Source: Pseudopyrenochaeta lycopersici (lineage: Eukaryota; Ascomycota; Dothideomycetes; Pleosporales; Pseudopyrenochaetaceae). From it: 64,000 nt of DNA. Shown in pieces: positions 35,410 through 46,018 of the stretch. The notes beneath the pieces are model-generated. The model was not told the origin of the DNA. It saw only the letters and a list, made by a program, of their open reading frames with translations, and did not search any database. The DNA lies in contig NHZP01000005.1 of assembly GCA_003313425.1 (NCBI GenBank), positions 1,364,001 through 1,428,000 on the forward strand, read 5' to 3'. Positions within the stretch are counted from its first letter, which is position 1; each line of letters opens with the position of its first letter. The translations under genes were made by a program, and so were the position numbers.

Positions 35410-37918
35410 TCACCTTGTGATGATCAAGGAGAAGCCATCAAGCCAATTAGCACAGGAACCTGATATGCCGCCGATAGTATAACCACGAGGAGGAATGAGC
35501 GTGTGCCTAAAAATGTTAGTTGAGCCGAATGCATAATCTACAGTCGCGCGACTTACCCGCTGCCACCATTGGCATTCCCAAACCAATCACTTTTCCTCCC
35601 TAGGTTGGTCAATATCTGAATGCCGTCAATCCAGAGCCCTGCCCGCAGAGCAAAGCCCAGAATAAGCTCTCCTTTTCGTGTGTCTAATGCAAAGTCGGAG
35701 GGGCTACCTCCTCGCTTGCCGAACAACTGGCTAGTTGAATCCTCGTATATGAACTCCAGGCCATCAACGGCAAAACCGTGATATACTCGAACACTGAGAA
35801 GCAGTTTGGTCTGAATGTAGGCGTTCTCAAGAATGATCTCTTCCGGCTGCGAGCCCTCCATCTGCGAGTAGCCGAGCTTACTGCCGCGGTAGCCCCATCG
35901 ACCGTCTGGAAGTTTGACTCGAGCCAATTTTTGGTTCGCAAGCTGGCCGAAGTCTTCAACGACGTGATGACCTCCTCCCGCAGAAAAGACTTCAACTTTC
36001 AACCGTGATTTCTGCTTCTCTTTGGGCAATAGTGCGCGAAGGTTGGCCTCATCCAGTGCGACCTGTCGAGGATACTGATTATCCGTCTCCGGAAACTCTT
36101 TCCAATAGTGGCAAACATCGTCACCCTCTGGGTACAGCTCGACCCAGGCGATCCCGGACTTAGATGTTGCAATTACACCGCCTTGGCCGCTGTCAACCGT
36201 CCATACTTGCACGCTACCATCCTCATTTACACCAATCGGGTGGTCGATTGGTATCCGGAAGCACGGATGGAATCGGAAACGTAATACATCGAGTTTGTGC
36301 CATCTGCATTCGTCGTTTGGCAGGATCAACCGTTGGCCAGGTGATTTGGTGCGCGTCGAATAAGATTCCCTGCAAGTAAAGGTACGGTTAAACGTGACAT
36401 AGTCGCGTAACATGATGCCAGATTCCTGGTGAGGGCAGCCAAACAGATGGCCAGTCTCATGAAGATGAGCACCAATGCCAATGTTTGCGGTTTCCCAATT
36501 GCTTCCGGATTCATTGCAGTCGTTTGCCACAAAAGCTGTATCTGTGCGTGTGCAGTCCTGGAAAGCCTGGAAAACTTCTTCAATACTCGATGGATAACTG
36601 TGAAGTGCATGCGATCCGAATATACCGATCTGTAAGTCTCCTGATCCCCCGCCTAGCGCTGCATGCCCTCGTATTGTCTTCTCCTTCGCGTCCCATTGTG
36701 AGTCGATGAAAAGACAGGAAACATAATGTTTCTGACCGGGACTAATCTGGAAATAGTCTCTGCATGCTTCTAGAGCAAAGTCGAAAAGTTCACCTTTCTT
36801 TGTTCCAGGCCCGTATTGCTGGGCACGCTGAAGGTCTCGGATTTCTGCAACAGTCTTTTTTGAATGAATGACATGGATCTTCGCCTGCGTCCGATAGTGA
36901 TTGGTGTCCCAATCTTGGTAGCTGAGCGTTCCAGGTTCCCAAGCGTCCTCGAACCGGAAACAGCGTCGACCGAACCCATATCGCTTCATCTGCTCGCCTG
37001 TGAAGGCCTGCCAGAGGTATGCAGCCATTCGAAATTTCCTAATGGCAAGGTCCAGCCCATTGCCCTCGCGCTGCATGCGTTCAGGTGGTGCATCATACGT
37101 TCCGGGAGAGTCGCTTCCAAGGATGATGGCAAGCTGAAGTGGCGGAGAGTGTGAGAGGGGCAGGTAGTTGATGTTGATAAAGGAGGCGTGAGCTGGTATG
37201 GAGGATGTGCCTGAGGACACCTTGGGCGAAGTGAAGTCCAGACGGATCCTATTCCATCCCGGCTCTAGATGTACGAGAGCTTTAAAATATGAATCGTTGA
37301 CCGGCCAGCAAGTGGGTGGGAAACGACCTTGATGGTGGTTAACCGTAAGTGTGCCGTCCAGCGGTTTATGAGTCGATTCGCCAATTTGTCCGAATATCAG
37401 CAGAACTTGCTGATGAACCTGCCTGAAGTCAGAGAGTTATAGGGGCATGGCCAGGGAGACGAACCCATGAGTTGTCAGATACGGATATGACGCGTGGTGC
37501 GAGGAGCGACGATCTATTCATCGACCCGTTTGATCCGTTGGATGTCGGTGTAGATAGGCCCTGAGGGTTTGCATCAGCCCATTGTTCTTTGTCACAGACG
37601 TTTCCCACTCACATTCATACTGTAGCGCTTGATAGGGTCGGCATTTGGGCGCTGGGGCCGAGCAGGAAGAGGTGTCGGTCCATTGTTGTGGTCAATGGTT
37701 TGTGTCGCGACTTCCCCGGACGCGGATGTGCCTGGTGTTGTCGAGGGCGTCGACGAGCCGACTTGCGACGAATTTAGAGTCGATGCTGACACGCGATGTG
37801 ACAAGCCATTGCTCTTTTGTCCGTTTGCTCGACCCTCTGCAAACACATGCCCATTGTTGTCGGCTTGTTTCGAGCTTCGGCTGGCCTTTCTATGCAGCTT
37901 GTTGAGGAAGGACGGCAT
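35410..37918 (-). CDS. putative zinc metalloproteinase with C-terminal jacalin-like domain (yeast YIL108W type)
   Basis: Four exons: 37918-37613, 37560-37465, 37418-35557, 35506-35410; introns of 52, 46 and 50 bp; 786 aa. Residues 1-120 are basic, Ser-rich and disordered. A beta-rich domain precedes the protease, whose zinc motif is complete: His454, Glu455, His458 and His464 in HETGHLFGCPH. The last about 140 residues match a jacalin-like fold and end, only after the last splice, in LIPPRGYTIGGISG and NWLDGFSLI. The yeast relative is a putative metalloendopeptidase of unknown substrate. There is no signal peptide, so a cytosolic place is likely. The jacalin end suggests glycan or protein binding, which is inference. 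Confidence 0.9.
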
Positions 37919-39108
37919 ATCGGATTCTGCTGCGACACTGATATACAGGGCAATCTAGAGACCCATGGGCGATGCAAACGACGGCTGGCGAGCAATGTGG
38001 AGCTTATAGGAAGTGTTCGGAGGACGCGTAATACAGGGTGGGAGACGCCGTGTGCGAGAACAGGTGTTCAGAATGCGGCAATGGCAATATCTATGCGGGC
38101 TATGCTGGCAAAAGCAAACGAGTGAATCAGGCGACACTGGGGGTGAAGGAAGTGAGTGTTGAAGGAAAATGTGTTGGAGTTGGAAGTGGATTGGATCCGC
38201 CTTGAATGGCGCAGATTGATGGCGCCGATAGACCTTGCATGCGCAATGTGAGCTAGAGCTGGCAAGCGTCTCCGATACTGGCTGCTCTGTTTGCCGCAAC
38301 GGCGTCTGACGCAGTTGGACTGCAAGAATTGTGCGTGACTCGCGACTCCCAAAAGCAAGACGGGTGAAATGGTGGGTCGCACTGCCGCGACTGCACATGG
38401 ATCGTCGCGACTTCTCCATTCAAACAATGACGTTGCCTGCCAAGCCCCGCATCCGCCGGCTTAACCGTTGCGCTCGTCCTCTGCAGCAGCACAGCCAGAT
38501 GCTCGCGGAACTTGTGCCAGCGGTGTCTTGTACGTCCTTTTGTCTTGGGGAAGGGACGGCCGGAGGGTGGAATAGATGGTCCGGCAGTGTGCGGCGAAGG
38601 CCTGCGACATAGTCTCCGCAATTGTCCTCTGCACGTCTCGTCTTCCTTGCAACGACTTGCACATTCAATCTCGCAAATCTCGGCTGAGGCTCCAGCGCTG
38701 CGATAAGGCAGAATGGTGGCGCTCTGGAGAAACAATACGTGGCCGTATGAGTCAGCGTAAATTACGCGGTCCAGAAACCAAGCCCCCTGCCGCTCGCCAG
38801 ACCCCCAAGAGCAATTTGCGTGGTTGCTGTGCAAGGCTCCAGCTGGACAGGAGCCCGTTACGGGGTCTACTAATTGTATCCTGCACTTAAGTGCGCCTTG
38901 ACTTGCTCGCACCCAGCCCTGACACCATTGGGCCTGTGCTGCAAAGTCTTTGAGCTAATCCACTTCGAACCTCTCCTCACATTCCTTGCCGACGGTCACC
39001 TCAGCTCCCGGCGAATGCTGTTTCGCCATCCGTAACCGCCGCAAGACGTCTGCCAGGGCATATCAACCTCTCCTCTCCGCTGCAGGCCATTCTCTGTAAC
39101 TCCCCGCC
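37919..39108. other. divergent promoter region, no gene seen
   Basis: About 1.2 kb between the metalloproteinase and the Whi5-like gene, transcribed away from each other. Overlapping ORFs up to 219 codons on both strands lack motifs and look like chance in GC-balanced DNA. Confidence 0.5.
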
Positions 39109-40321
39109 ATGGCTGAACAGGATGAGGTTGCGAACAGAGTCCTGCGACGGGCTCAGGTCTCCAAGGTCCGTCTCCCTCGTCTCCACCGCCCCTCGGCCCA
39201 GTCGATGCTGACATTGCTTTCTTTAGATGACCAGGACGCTGCAAAACCGCCTCGCTCTGGCCAACGTCAAGATCAAGAATGGGTGGGAGAGCCTCAGTCT
39301 GGATGCCATTGAGCCTGTCGTCGATGTGGAGCTTAAGCGCAAGCGCCCCGGTTCCAGCAATGAGACCATGTCGGATGCATCCAGCGTCTCCGAGCGCTTC
39401 TATCAACCCAGTGTCCTCGACTCGTCTCCACTCGCTGCCCCCATATTCTCAGACGATCTTCGGCGCTCAGGGAGTCGGTCTAGCAACCACAGCCAGGGCA
39501 AGAGGGCTCGGTACGACCGAACCGTATATCCGGCATCGAGCAATCACACCCGGAACAAAGTGAGGTCATCGACCACCGCCGCGGCATCATGGAAGAACAA
39601 TTTCCAACTTCCCGAGTCTTCGCCCGTATATCATCGTAGACATGCCCGGTTCGGGCGTGCCCATGTCCCCAGCTTGTCTTTTGTATCCGAGACCTCGACT
39701 GTGCCCGACCCTCACTCTCCCCTTTTGTCAGAAGATGACGACGAAGACCTTCCCATCACTTCATTCCAGATCAACAAGTCTCATTTCAGATCATCGCCGC
39801 CACGAGCGCCGCGCACACCGCCCCCAGATGTGGCTCGCTCAGCCCGTCTCCGTCAGAGTGGATTTACTGCTGCTGGTGCAGCCCGTGAGGGCAAGACGGG
39901 AGAGGAGGATGCAAACCTGCTCATGTATCTTGCCACGTCACCGACACCTGCCCGAGCAGGCTCATCAAAGGCCCAAATGCTCGCTCCTTCTACTCCCCCC
40001 TCAAAGTCAACACCGCTACCCTCATCCATGATGGGGACACCTGGGGGCGGGGCACCATTTCCAGGTTTTGGACTTGCTACACCATCCACCAACCTCAACT
40101 TTGCAGAGTTTCTGAACATGTCGCCGAGCCCTGCACAAGTCGGCGGGCCATGGAATCGTACCCCAATTGCAGGAAAGACACCCGCTGCTGCGCGAGAAGC
40201 TCGGCGTCGCCTCAATTTCGACAACCTCGTCCCTCCCACAGGAGATAGTCCTCGTATCGGCACCCGCATTGGTAAGGTCGAGGGCCTGGGTATGGATTTG
40301 GGAGGCGAGTTGGTGTCATGA
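39109..40321 (+). CDS. Whi5/Nrm1-like G1/S transcriptional repressor
   Basis: Exon 1 39109-39165 and exon 2 39227-40321, intron 61 bp (GTCCGT..CTTTAG); 383 aa. A donor at AG-GTCTCC nine bases earlier would also keep frame. Residues about 19-40 (RTLQNRLALANVKIKNGW) carry the short conserved motif of the Whi5/Nrm1 family, which binds SBF/MBF and represses G1/S genes until phosphorylated. The rest is disordered and Ser/Pro-rich, with many SP and TP sites suited to cyclin-dependent kinase, an Arg/Lys patch (GKRARYD) that could be a nuclear signal, and a C-terminal RRRLNFDNLVPP. Assignment is from the motif and the overall nature; which of Whi5 or Nrm1 it matches in function is unclear. Confidence 0.75.
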
Positions 40322-42836
40322 CAGCTCCTGCACGGACAGCAATGCATGTACTCCATGACTAACCGCTACACACAAGAAGAGGAATGATTGACGAATACCC
40401 AACGACATTCAACACGTCCTCGATGCAAACTCACACACAGACTGGTGGATACCAGCCTTCAGACAGTTTAATTTTCTTTCTCTATATTTTTTTTTTGGAT
40501 TTTTGATCGAAAAGCGTGGCGTTCGACAAAGGTTTCGTTGGGTATTCTATTGTCATAGCCTGATTAGAGGCTCGTTCCCGATGTCGTCTTTAGTTCGATC
40601 TTGTTCGACTTTAGATAGCATTATGGGTGGCTCTGGATTTGGTTCATTCACCTATCATCACCCGCCACCCCTCGGCGTCAAAGCCGAGCTAGCACCCCAG
40701 CAAGCGCTTCGTACTACCTTCCAGCATACCCTCATCCGAGCATCTCCTTTTAGCGACTGTATTATATGCCTTCTTTCACTTTCATTTGTTTGCTATCAGC
40801 ACAGCGCAGCACGTTTCAGTACTCAGCACACTATGGAGGACATCGATCGGTTTGTAGCTGGACTAGGTAGCCAAGCTCACACCTGCAAGTGGTGGTGTGC
40901 ATCTCGCGGTGTGAGATCAGATAGGCGAATAATCACACGCATTAAATAGCAATTGTTGCATATTCCTGTTTCGGCTCAATTCGCTAATGTGCCAGCAGCA
41001 TTGCGTTAGTGGAGGCATCGCCGAGGGGCGAATCAACGCCACGCCACAACTGACCATTACAGTCATGAATGCATGTTCGGCAATTACATGTAATGACACC
41101 TGGGCTACACTGCATCTGCGAACCTGATCTTCCAAAGCAAGGCACGAAGCCCAAGCCTATCCGTTTTTGGGTTTATGAGAAGTCAATTCCCTTAGTGTTC
41201 CAGATCGTCATGGCTGCGATGCATCTACATTCCTCATCCTACAGGCGTAGCAGATATTTGCGCCGCCTCACATCCCTCATCAGCACCATACCACCGATTT
41301 GCCCAACGGGCTGCTCTGGAGACAAGAGTCATAAGGCTACGTTGAACAGGCATACGAATGTCCAGATTACACCTACAGCCAGCCACCTACCCCTCCTAAC
41401 CCTTTGCATATCATCTCATCCAATAAACTATCTCATGCCCCTCCCGAGCGACGCGCCCAAGGAGCTTGCCCGACGCGTTTCGCGCCAACTTCGCGTCGGC
41501 TTACAGACGTTTCATTGGACGAGTGTTTCCAAGGGTAGCCTGCACCGCCGTATTAATCAAGTCTTGATTGGGATAAAGGGCTTGGTATTGAAACGGATGA
41601 CACATCTTGACTTGTCGAAAGCAAACAAAGATGATCGCCGCATGTGGGTCGGAGGAGGCTGGATTAGTGTCGGTGGCTGGTGAAGCACCGATAGCACCGA
41701 TATGACCAGCATACTCGTCGGCGGGACAATGGGATATTGGTAGATCCGTGCATACCAGCATTTTCGACAAACATAGAGAAAAGGGTGGTGCAGTCCTCGA
41801 CCCGTTCTCCCCGCTGGGTCTTCTCACCGAACAAATTCTCCCCCATCCTCTGTAGTTTTCTTCCGCTAAACAAGCATCTTAGTAGAAACAAAAACGATCT
41901 GTTTGCACTTCGCGGACATATCTTCCGGAGTGGAAGGGGTCCAATGGCCTAAAGAGCCGAAACAGCGCTCCAATCCATCCATGCCAGTCCACGCAAGCGA
42001 TGTCACCCCCGCTCGGGAGGGAGGGGGGGCATGTTGGTGGGCAAAAGAGAAAACAAAATCCTGCTTTTGTTGGCGCTCGAATTTGCGCATTCTTGATTTG
42101 CCCATGCGCACGGATTTCTTACCTTCCCGTTGGAAATGCGCTTGATAAGGGAGATTGCGGGTGAGGAAAGCCACGGAGCCTTGGTGTATTGATTCTCACG
42201 TGTTTTTGTGTCGAGGACATGGCATGGCATGGCATGGCATGGCATGGGCTGGTGCGGCCATGGGACGGCGCGGGTCTAGGGGGGAGTTTGAGAGGTGCAG
42301 ATGCAAGTATGTCGTGCTGAATTATTGGTGCTTGTGGAACCTTAAATGGTGCTTGCTCTGGAGGCATGGTTTGAGGCGTGTCAGCAACTTATCCGGCAAA
42401 CTGACTTCAAACATAGGCATTGTTTTGGAAACTGCAGTAAACGTTTATTATGCTTTGATGAAAGTTGATTGTGATTTTTCGTTATATAACGATTATGACA
42501 GATCTCTTCAGAGGTGCCCCTCTGAAAGCTTCAATATCTCCTGAGCGTTCTTTGTTCCTGCTGCACAATGCCATGTCACAACCATCCATATCCTGCTCAC
42601 AGACATATCGTTGTCTGTCCCCAGACACCCCTTCCCATGCTGCGGTATCTCGTAAAACATGCCTAAACGCCGCCGCTGTCAGAAAAAATAGTATTTATAC
42701 TCCATAAGCCATTCTGCCATGGTCATCGTGTACACATTTGTAAGCCCGACCGAATAAAGGTATACATGAACAATCGAAAAGAATGCTCGCGAGCGGAAGT
42801 AGAAAGCTATATTGGTAGAAAGTAAGGATTCGGGGC
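40322..42836. other. long intergenic region between convergent genes; microsatellite
   Basis: About 2.5 kb. It includes the 3' UTR of the Whi5-like gene with a T-rich run near 40489-40496, a GGCAT microsatellite at 42221-42245 and ORFs (148, 204 and 129 codons) with no motif or splice partner. No gene supported. Confidence 0.45.
42221..42245 (+). repeat. (GGCAT)5 microsatellite
   Basis: Five perfect GGCAT units, followed by a further GGCATG-like edge; non-coding and likely variable between strains. Confidence 0.9.
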
Positions 42837-43514
42837 TCAGGAAGAGTACTGATTCGAGTTGACTTGACTGGCCATGACCATCATCCAGACGAGGAAGACG
42901 CTTCCTACGATCCAGAATGCGAATACTGCTTGCCAACATTGGCCTGTCCAAAAGTTAGTTCTTTGCTCTCAAAATCTTTAACTGCGCTGCAACTTACAGA
43001 TATTTCTCTGCTGCAGAAATGCCAGCGTATTCATGTTTGGCCCGCTACTCGAGTCGTTGAAGACGTATGTGTTGCACTGATTGTTGATGTTTGGTCCAGC
43101 AAATAATTGTATCGCTGTTCCAATTATGCCGGCGATGAAAAGGACGAGTAGGATGAATGATAGAAGCATCATCGTGCCAGGAAGGAGCCTGCGTTGCGCA
43201 ATGAAGACGATTTCGATAATGATGAAGATTATGGCAAGCGCGCCGACGGTGACGCCATAGGGCATGATCCTATGCGGTTTGTTAGTTGAGGCCGGGTTAG
43301 ATGCGGTTATATGTGTGTTTGGGACATACCATGGCGTACCGAGCCCCATCCGGTCTTGTATCTGCATGAATTGTGCATTTACTCCCAATATCGTTCCTGC
43401 TGTTGCCAGCATAACAATTGTCCATACGTTCAACTGCAGGTCTGGCCAATAGTACTTCTCCCGCACTACCACCGCTGAGCCTACTACCGTCCCTGAGTGT
43501 CCTGTGCGCGCCAT
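42837..43514 (-). CDS. four-transmembrane protein of unknown function, 187 aa
   Basis: Three exons: 43514-43330, 43269-42998, 42943-42837; introns of 60 bp (GTATGT..GCATAG) and 54 bp (GTAAGT..GACAG). The last exon supplies the fourth helix, which is absent if translation runs into the intron. Helices lie at about 28-48, 64-86, 94-120 and 155-176, with both ends cytoplasmic if the N-terminus is inside. The loop between helices 3 and 4 has a Cys and an N-glycosylation-like NDSS. The topology resembles MARVEL or other small tetraspan fungal proteins, but I recognise no diagnostic motif, so no function is given. Confidence 0.8.
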
Positions 43515-44784
43515 TGTGTTTGTTTCTCAAGGTTTCTCTGACTAAGTCGAGGGTGGAAGATGCGTTCCGTCTGCGATGGTCGTTTACGCGCGCGTGAGGG
43601 AAGTCTTAATGTTGCGCCCCCGTTTGTTGGAATGTTTTGTTGTTTTTAAGTGTTTTCTGTACTTCAACTGCTCTGCGGTCCTGGTGTAGAGCCTTCTATC
43701 CCTGAGTAGCGTGCCGGTTACCCGCGTGGTGAGCTTCTAGACTTGGCGCTGTCGCAATTGCTCTACCTTCTGTAAAAGAGCCTCGCTATTATTTCTTTTC
43801 CACCAGCAAGTCTTGGTGGTGTGATCTTCTGTTTGAGCTATTGCGCGTCGTCGTACAATCAACAGAAAGGTAGGCGCAAGCGAATGACGTGTGTAGCCTC
43901 GAAAAACGGGAATCGTAGGCGTTGCGGGGCTGATGCGGAGCTGATGCGGAGCTCTCGGAGGTGATGCGATCGAAATGTCCAGTGGGGTGGCGTCCGAAAC
44001 TATAAAAGAGTAGATTTTAATGCTCAAGTAGAGAGAATGCGATGTGAAGAAGATGCAGTTTGCGGGATGCAAGGTTCCTGATGTTGTTCCCTGTTTCCGA
44101 GGCGACTGCAATCGCGATGGCTGGGCGGAGGCTGGAGATGACTTGAATGCCCGCGACACCAACGCTATGGCCCCAGGAACCAGATTTAGAATAATTCAAG
44201 TATGGCTTTAATTATTTCTAATCTGCGACGGTACAATTACCGTATTCACACGTGAGCATTCATCAATGTGCTGGCCTTTCATTTCTTGGAGTTTGTGATT
44301 TCACCATTACACGCATTGAAGGCTGTGCGACAGGGGTCTTTCGTGATAATTTGGCAGCTTTATTGAGGTACCAACATGCCTGAGTATAGTCACTAGAATA
44401 TAAATTTCTGGCCAGGCTACTTCGACATACTGCTGCAAATTTTGGTTCGTAGTAAGCGCTGGTTGACAAGTAAAATTTAGCAACTGTATCTGTCCGTTGA
44501 TTTACCAAACTTGCCATTTATGCACACTTGCGGAAGGTTTTTGAAGATATATGATTGAACTGAATTGAGCTAGAAACAATAAGCAATGCACCCATCTCAG
44601 TTGTCTTCGACATGACGCCATGTTGGACATTTTGCAGAGAAACCCGTCGCAACTCCAAAACGCCGTCGAATGATCATGGTATCGGTAGATATTCGTGAGG
44701 TCCAGATCGACACCGCAATGAATAAAGAACCATCTGTCCAATGGTCGACCAGGTGAGTCAATGGCCGACCGTGGAACGATACGC
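43515..44784. other. intergenic, no gene seen
   Basis: About 1.3 kb of promoter for the four-TM gene plus the GAR1 3' region. A 141-codon minus ORF (43737-44162) starts at GTG and lacks features. Nothing else seen. Confidence 0.5.
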
Positions 44785-45619
44785 TCAATAACCGCCTCGT
44801 CCACGGCCGCCGCCAAAGCCTCCACCACCACCTCGTCCACCTCTTGAGAAGCCACCTCCACCTCCGCCGCGGCTGAAGCCTCCTCGTGAGCCACCGCGTC
44901 CAGGGGGTCCACCTCGTCCTCGCGGTGCTCCTCGGCCACGGCCGCCGAAGCCGCGCGATCCTCCTCTTGGTGCTCCACGACCTCCTGCACCAGCAGGCTT
45001 CTTTACCTTGGCAGCGCCTCCAACTGGCTTGGGTTTTGGTAGGAACCTGTTCGCATTAGCGTAAATTGCAGTATCCTAGGCAAGTACCATACCTATCAAG
45101 CGGCAGCAGCTTGTCTCCTCCGATGTAGAACTTGTCGCCAGCCTTGAAAGACTTGGCTTGTATGCCCTCTTGTGGCTTGATCGTGAAGTAGACCTGGTTT
45201 AGCGGTCCGAGGATCTCATCGACTTTTCCGACAGGTGTCTGCTGCTGCGTCAACTCGTGAATTCCTCGTCCCAACAATGCAATTATGTACCTTGTTCTCC
45301 AGATAGACCGGCGCGTTAAAGTAGGGGATCTTTGTGTTTATCGACTCGCAGAACATCTCGTTCTCGACATCGTGTACGAATTTGCCCATTTCTGTGCAGC
45401 AATTAGCAAGCTTTCGTCATGAAAAGGGATTTGGGCTTACCAAAGACTTGATCTGGGGGTCCAAAGGAAGCTCCGAATCCACCACCACGTCCTGTCGAGG
45501 TTTAGCATGATGTACTGTAGAGCTCCAGGGATGAGCTGCGCACCTCCACGGGGAGTGAATCCGCCTCTTCCACCAAAGCCGCCGCCGCGACCGCCTCGAG
45601 GTGTACCACGAAATGCCAT
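44785..45619 (-). CDS. GAR1: H/ACA ribonucleoprotein complex subunit Gar1
   Basis: Nucleolar core protein of H/ACA snoRNPs, which pseudouridylate rRNA; it binds the pseudouridine synthase Cbf5 and helps substrate turnover. Five exons: 45619-45544, 45491-45441, 45391-45291, 45238-45093, 45046-44785; introns of 52, 49, 52 and 46 bp; 211 aa. A Gly/Arg-rich N-terminus (RGG repeats) precedes the Gar1 core, with [36 protein letters not shown] and [11 protein letters not shown], then a long RGG-repeat C-terminus. The third acceptor is CAGCAGCAG; the last CAG gives the family's LENKTxxGKVDEI, while the others would add one or two Gln. Many shadow ORFs arise from the GC-rich RGG coding. Confidence 0.95.
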
Positions 45620-46018
45620 GTCGTAGGTGATGTTGGGTATGCAATCGGTGCGCGAAGTTCGGGCTGGTACGGTAGCTTCGCGAAAAGTTCGAACTGAAAA
45701 TCGAGGTTGGACCATGCGGCCAATCGGGGCCACGTTTCGCCGATGGCTGCTTCCGCCGCAGAACCCCACCAAATGCACTGCCAAGCCGAAAGTGGGCTGT
45801 CGCGCGTGTGCAGGCACTTGAAATTGAGATTCAATATAGTCCTCCAATAAATTCAACTGTAATCGCACAGGCTGGGTTTGAGTCACTCCAGCTTTAAATT
45901 ACACTTGCAGCCACTGGGACCTTCCGCTTTCCGAATCATCGCCCTTGGCGTAGGGATTGACTCAGACTTGCTACTACACTGATAGTTTCCGCTTCCAGCT
46001 CGACAAGCAACATACAAA
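45620..46018. promoter_or_regulatory. shared divergent promoter of GAR1 and the ThrRS gene
   Basis: The two start codons lie 399 bp apart facing outward, so both 5' leaders and promoters share this stretch. Both genes serve the translation machinery, which would suit co-regulation; no specific binding site is claimed. Confidence 0.55.

Noticed and set aside
41069..41683. 204-codon ATG ORF between the Whi5-like and four-TM genes
   Set aside because: Composition is unlike its neighbours and it has no domain, signal or splice partner; transcript evidence would be needed.
43737..44162. 141-codon minus ORF
   Set aside because: Starts at GTG, has no motif and no credible acceptor upstream of it.
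44502..44990. 162-codon minus ORF rich in Glu, Ala and Val
   Set aside because: An alternative frame of the GAR1 RGG-repeat exon.
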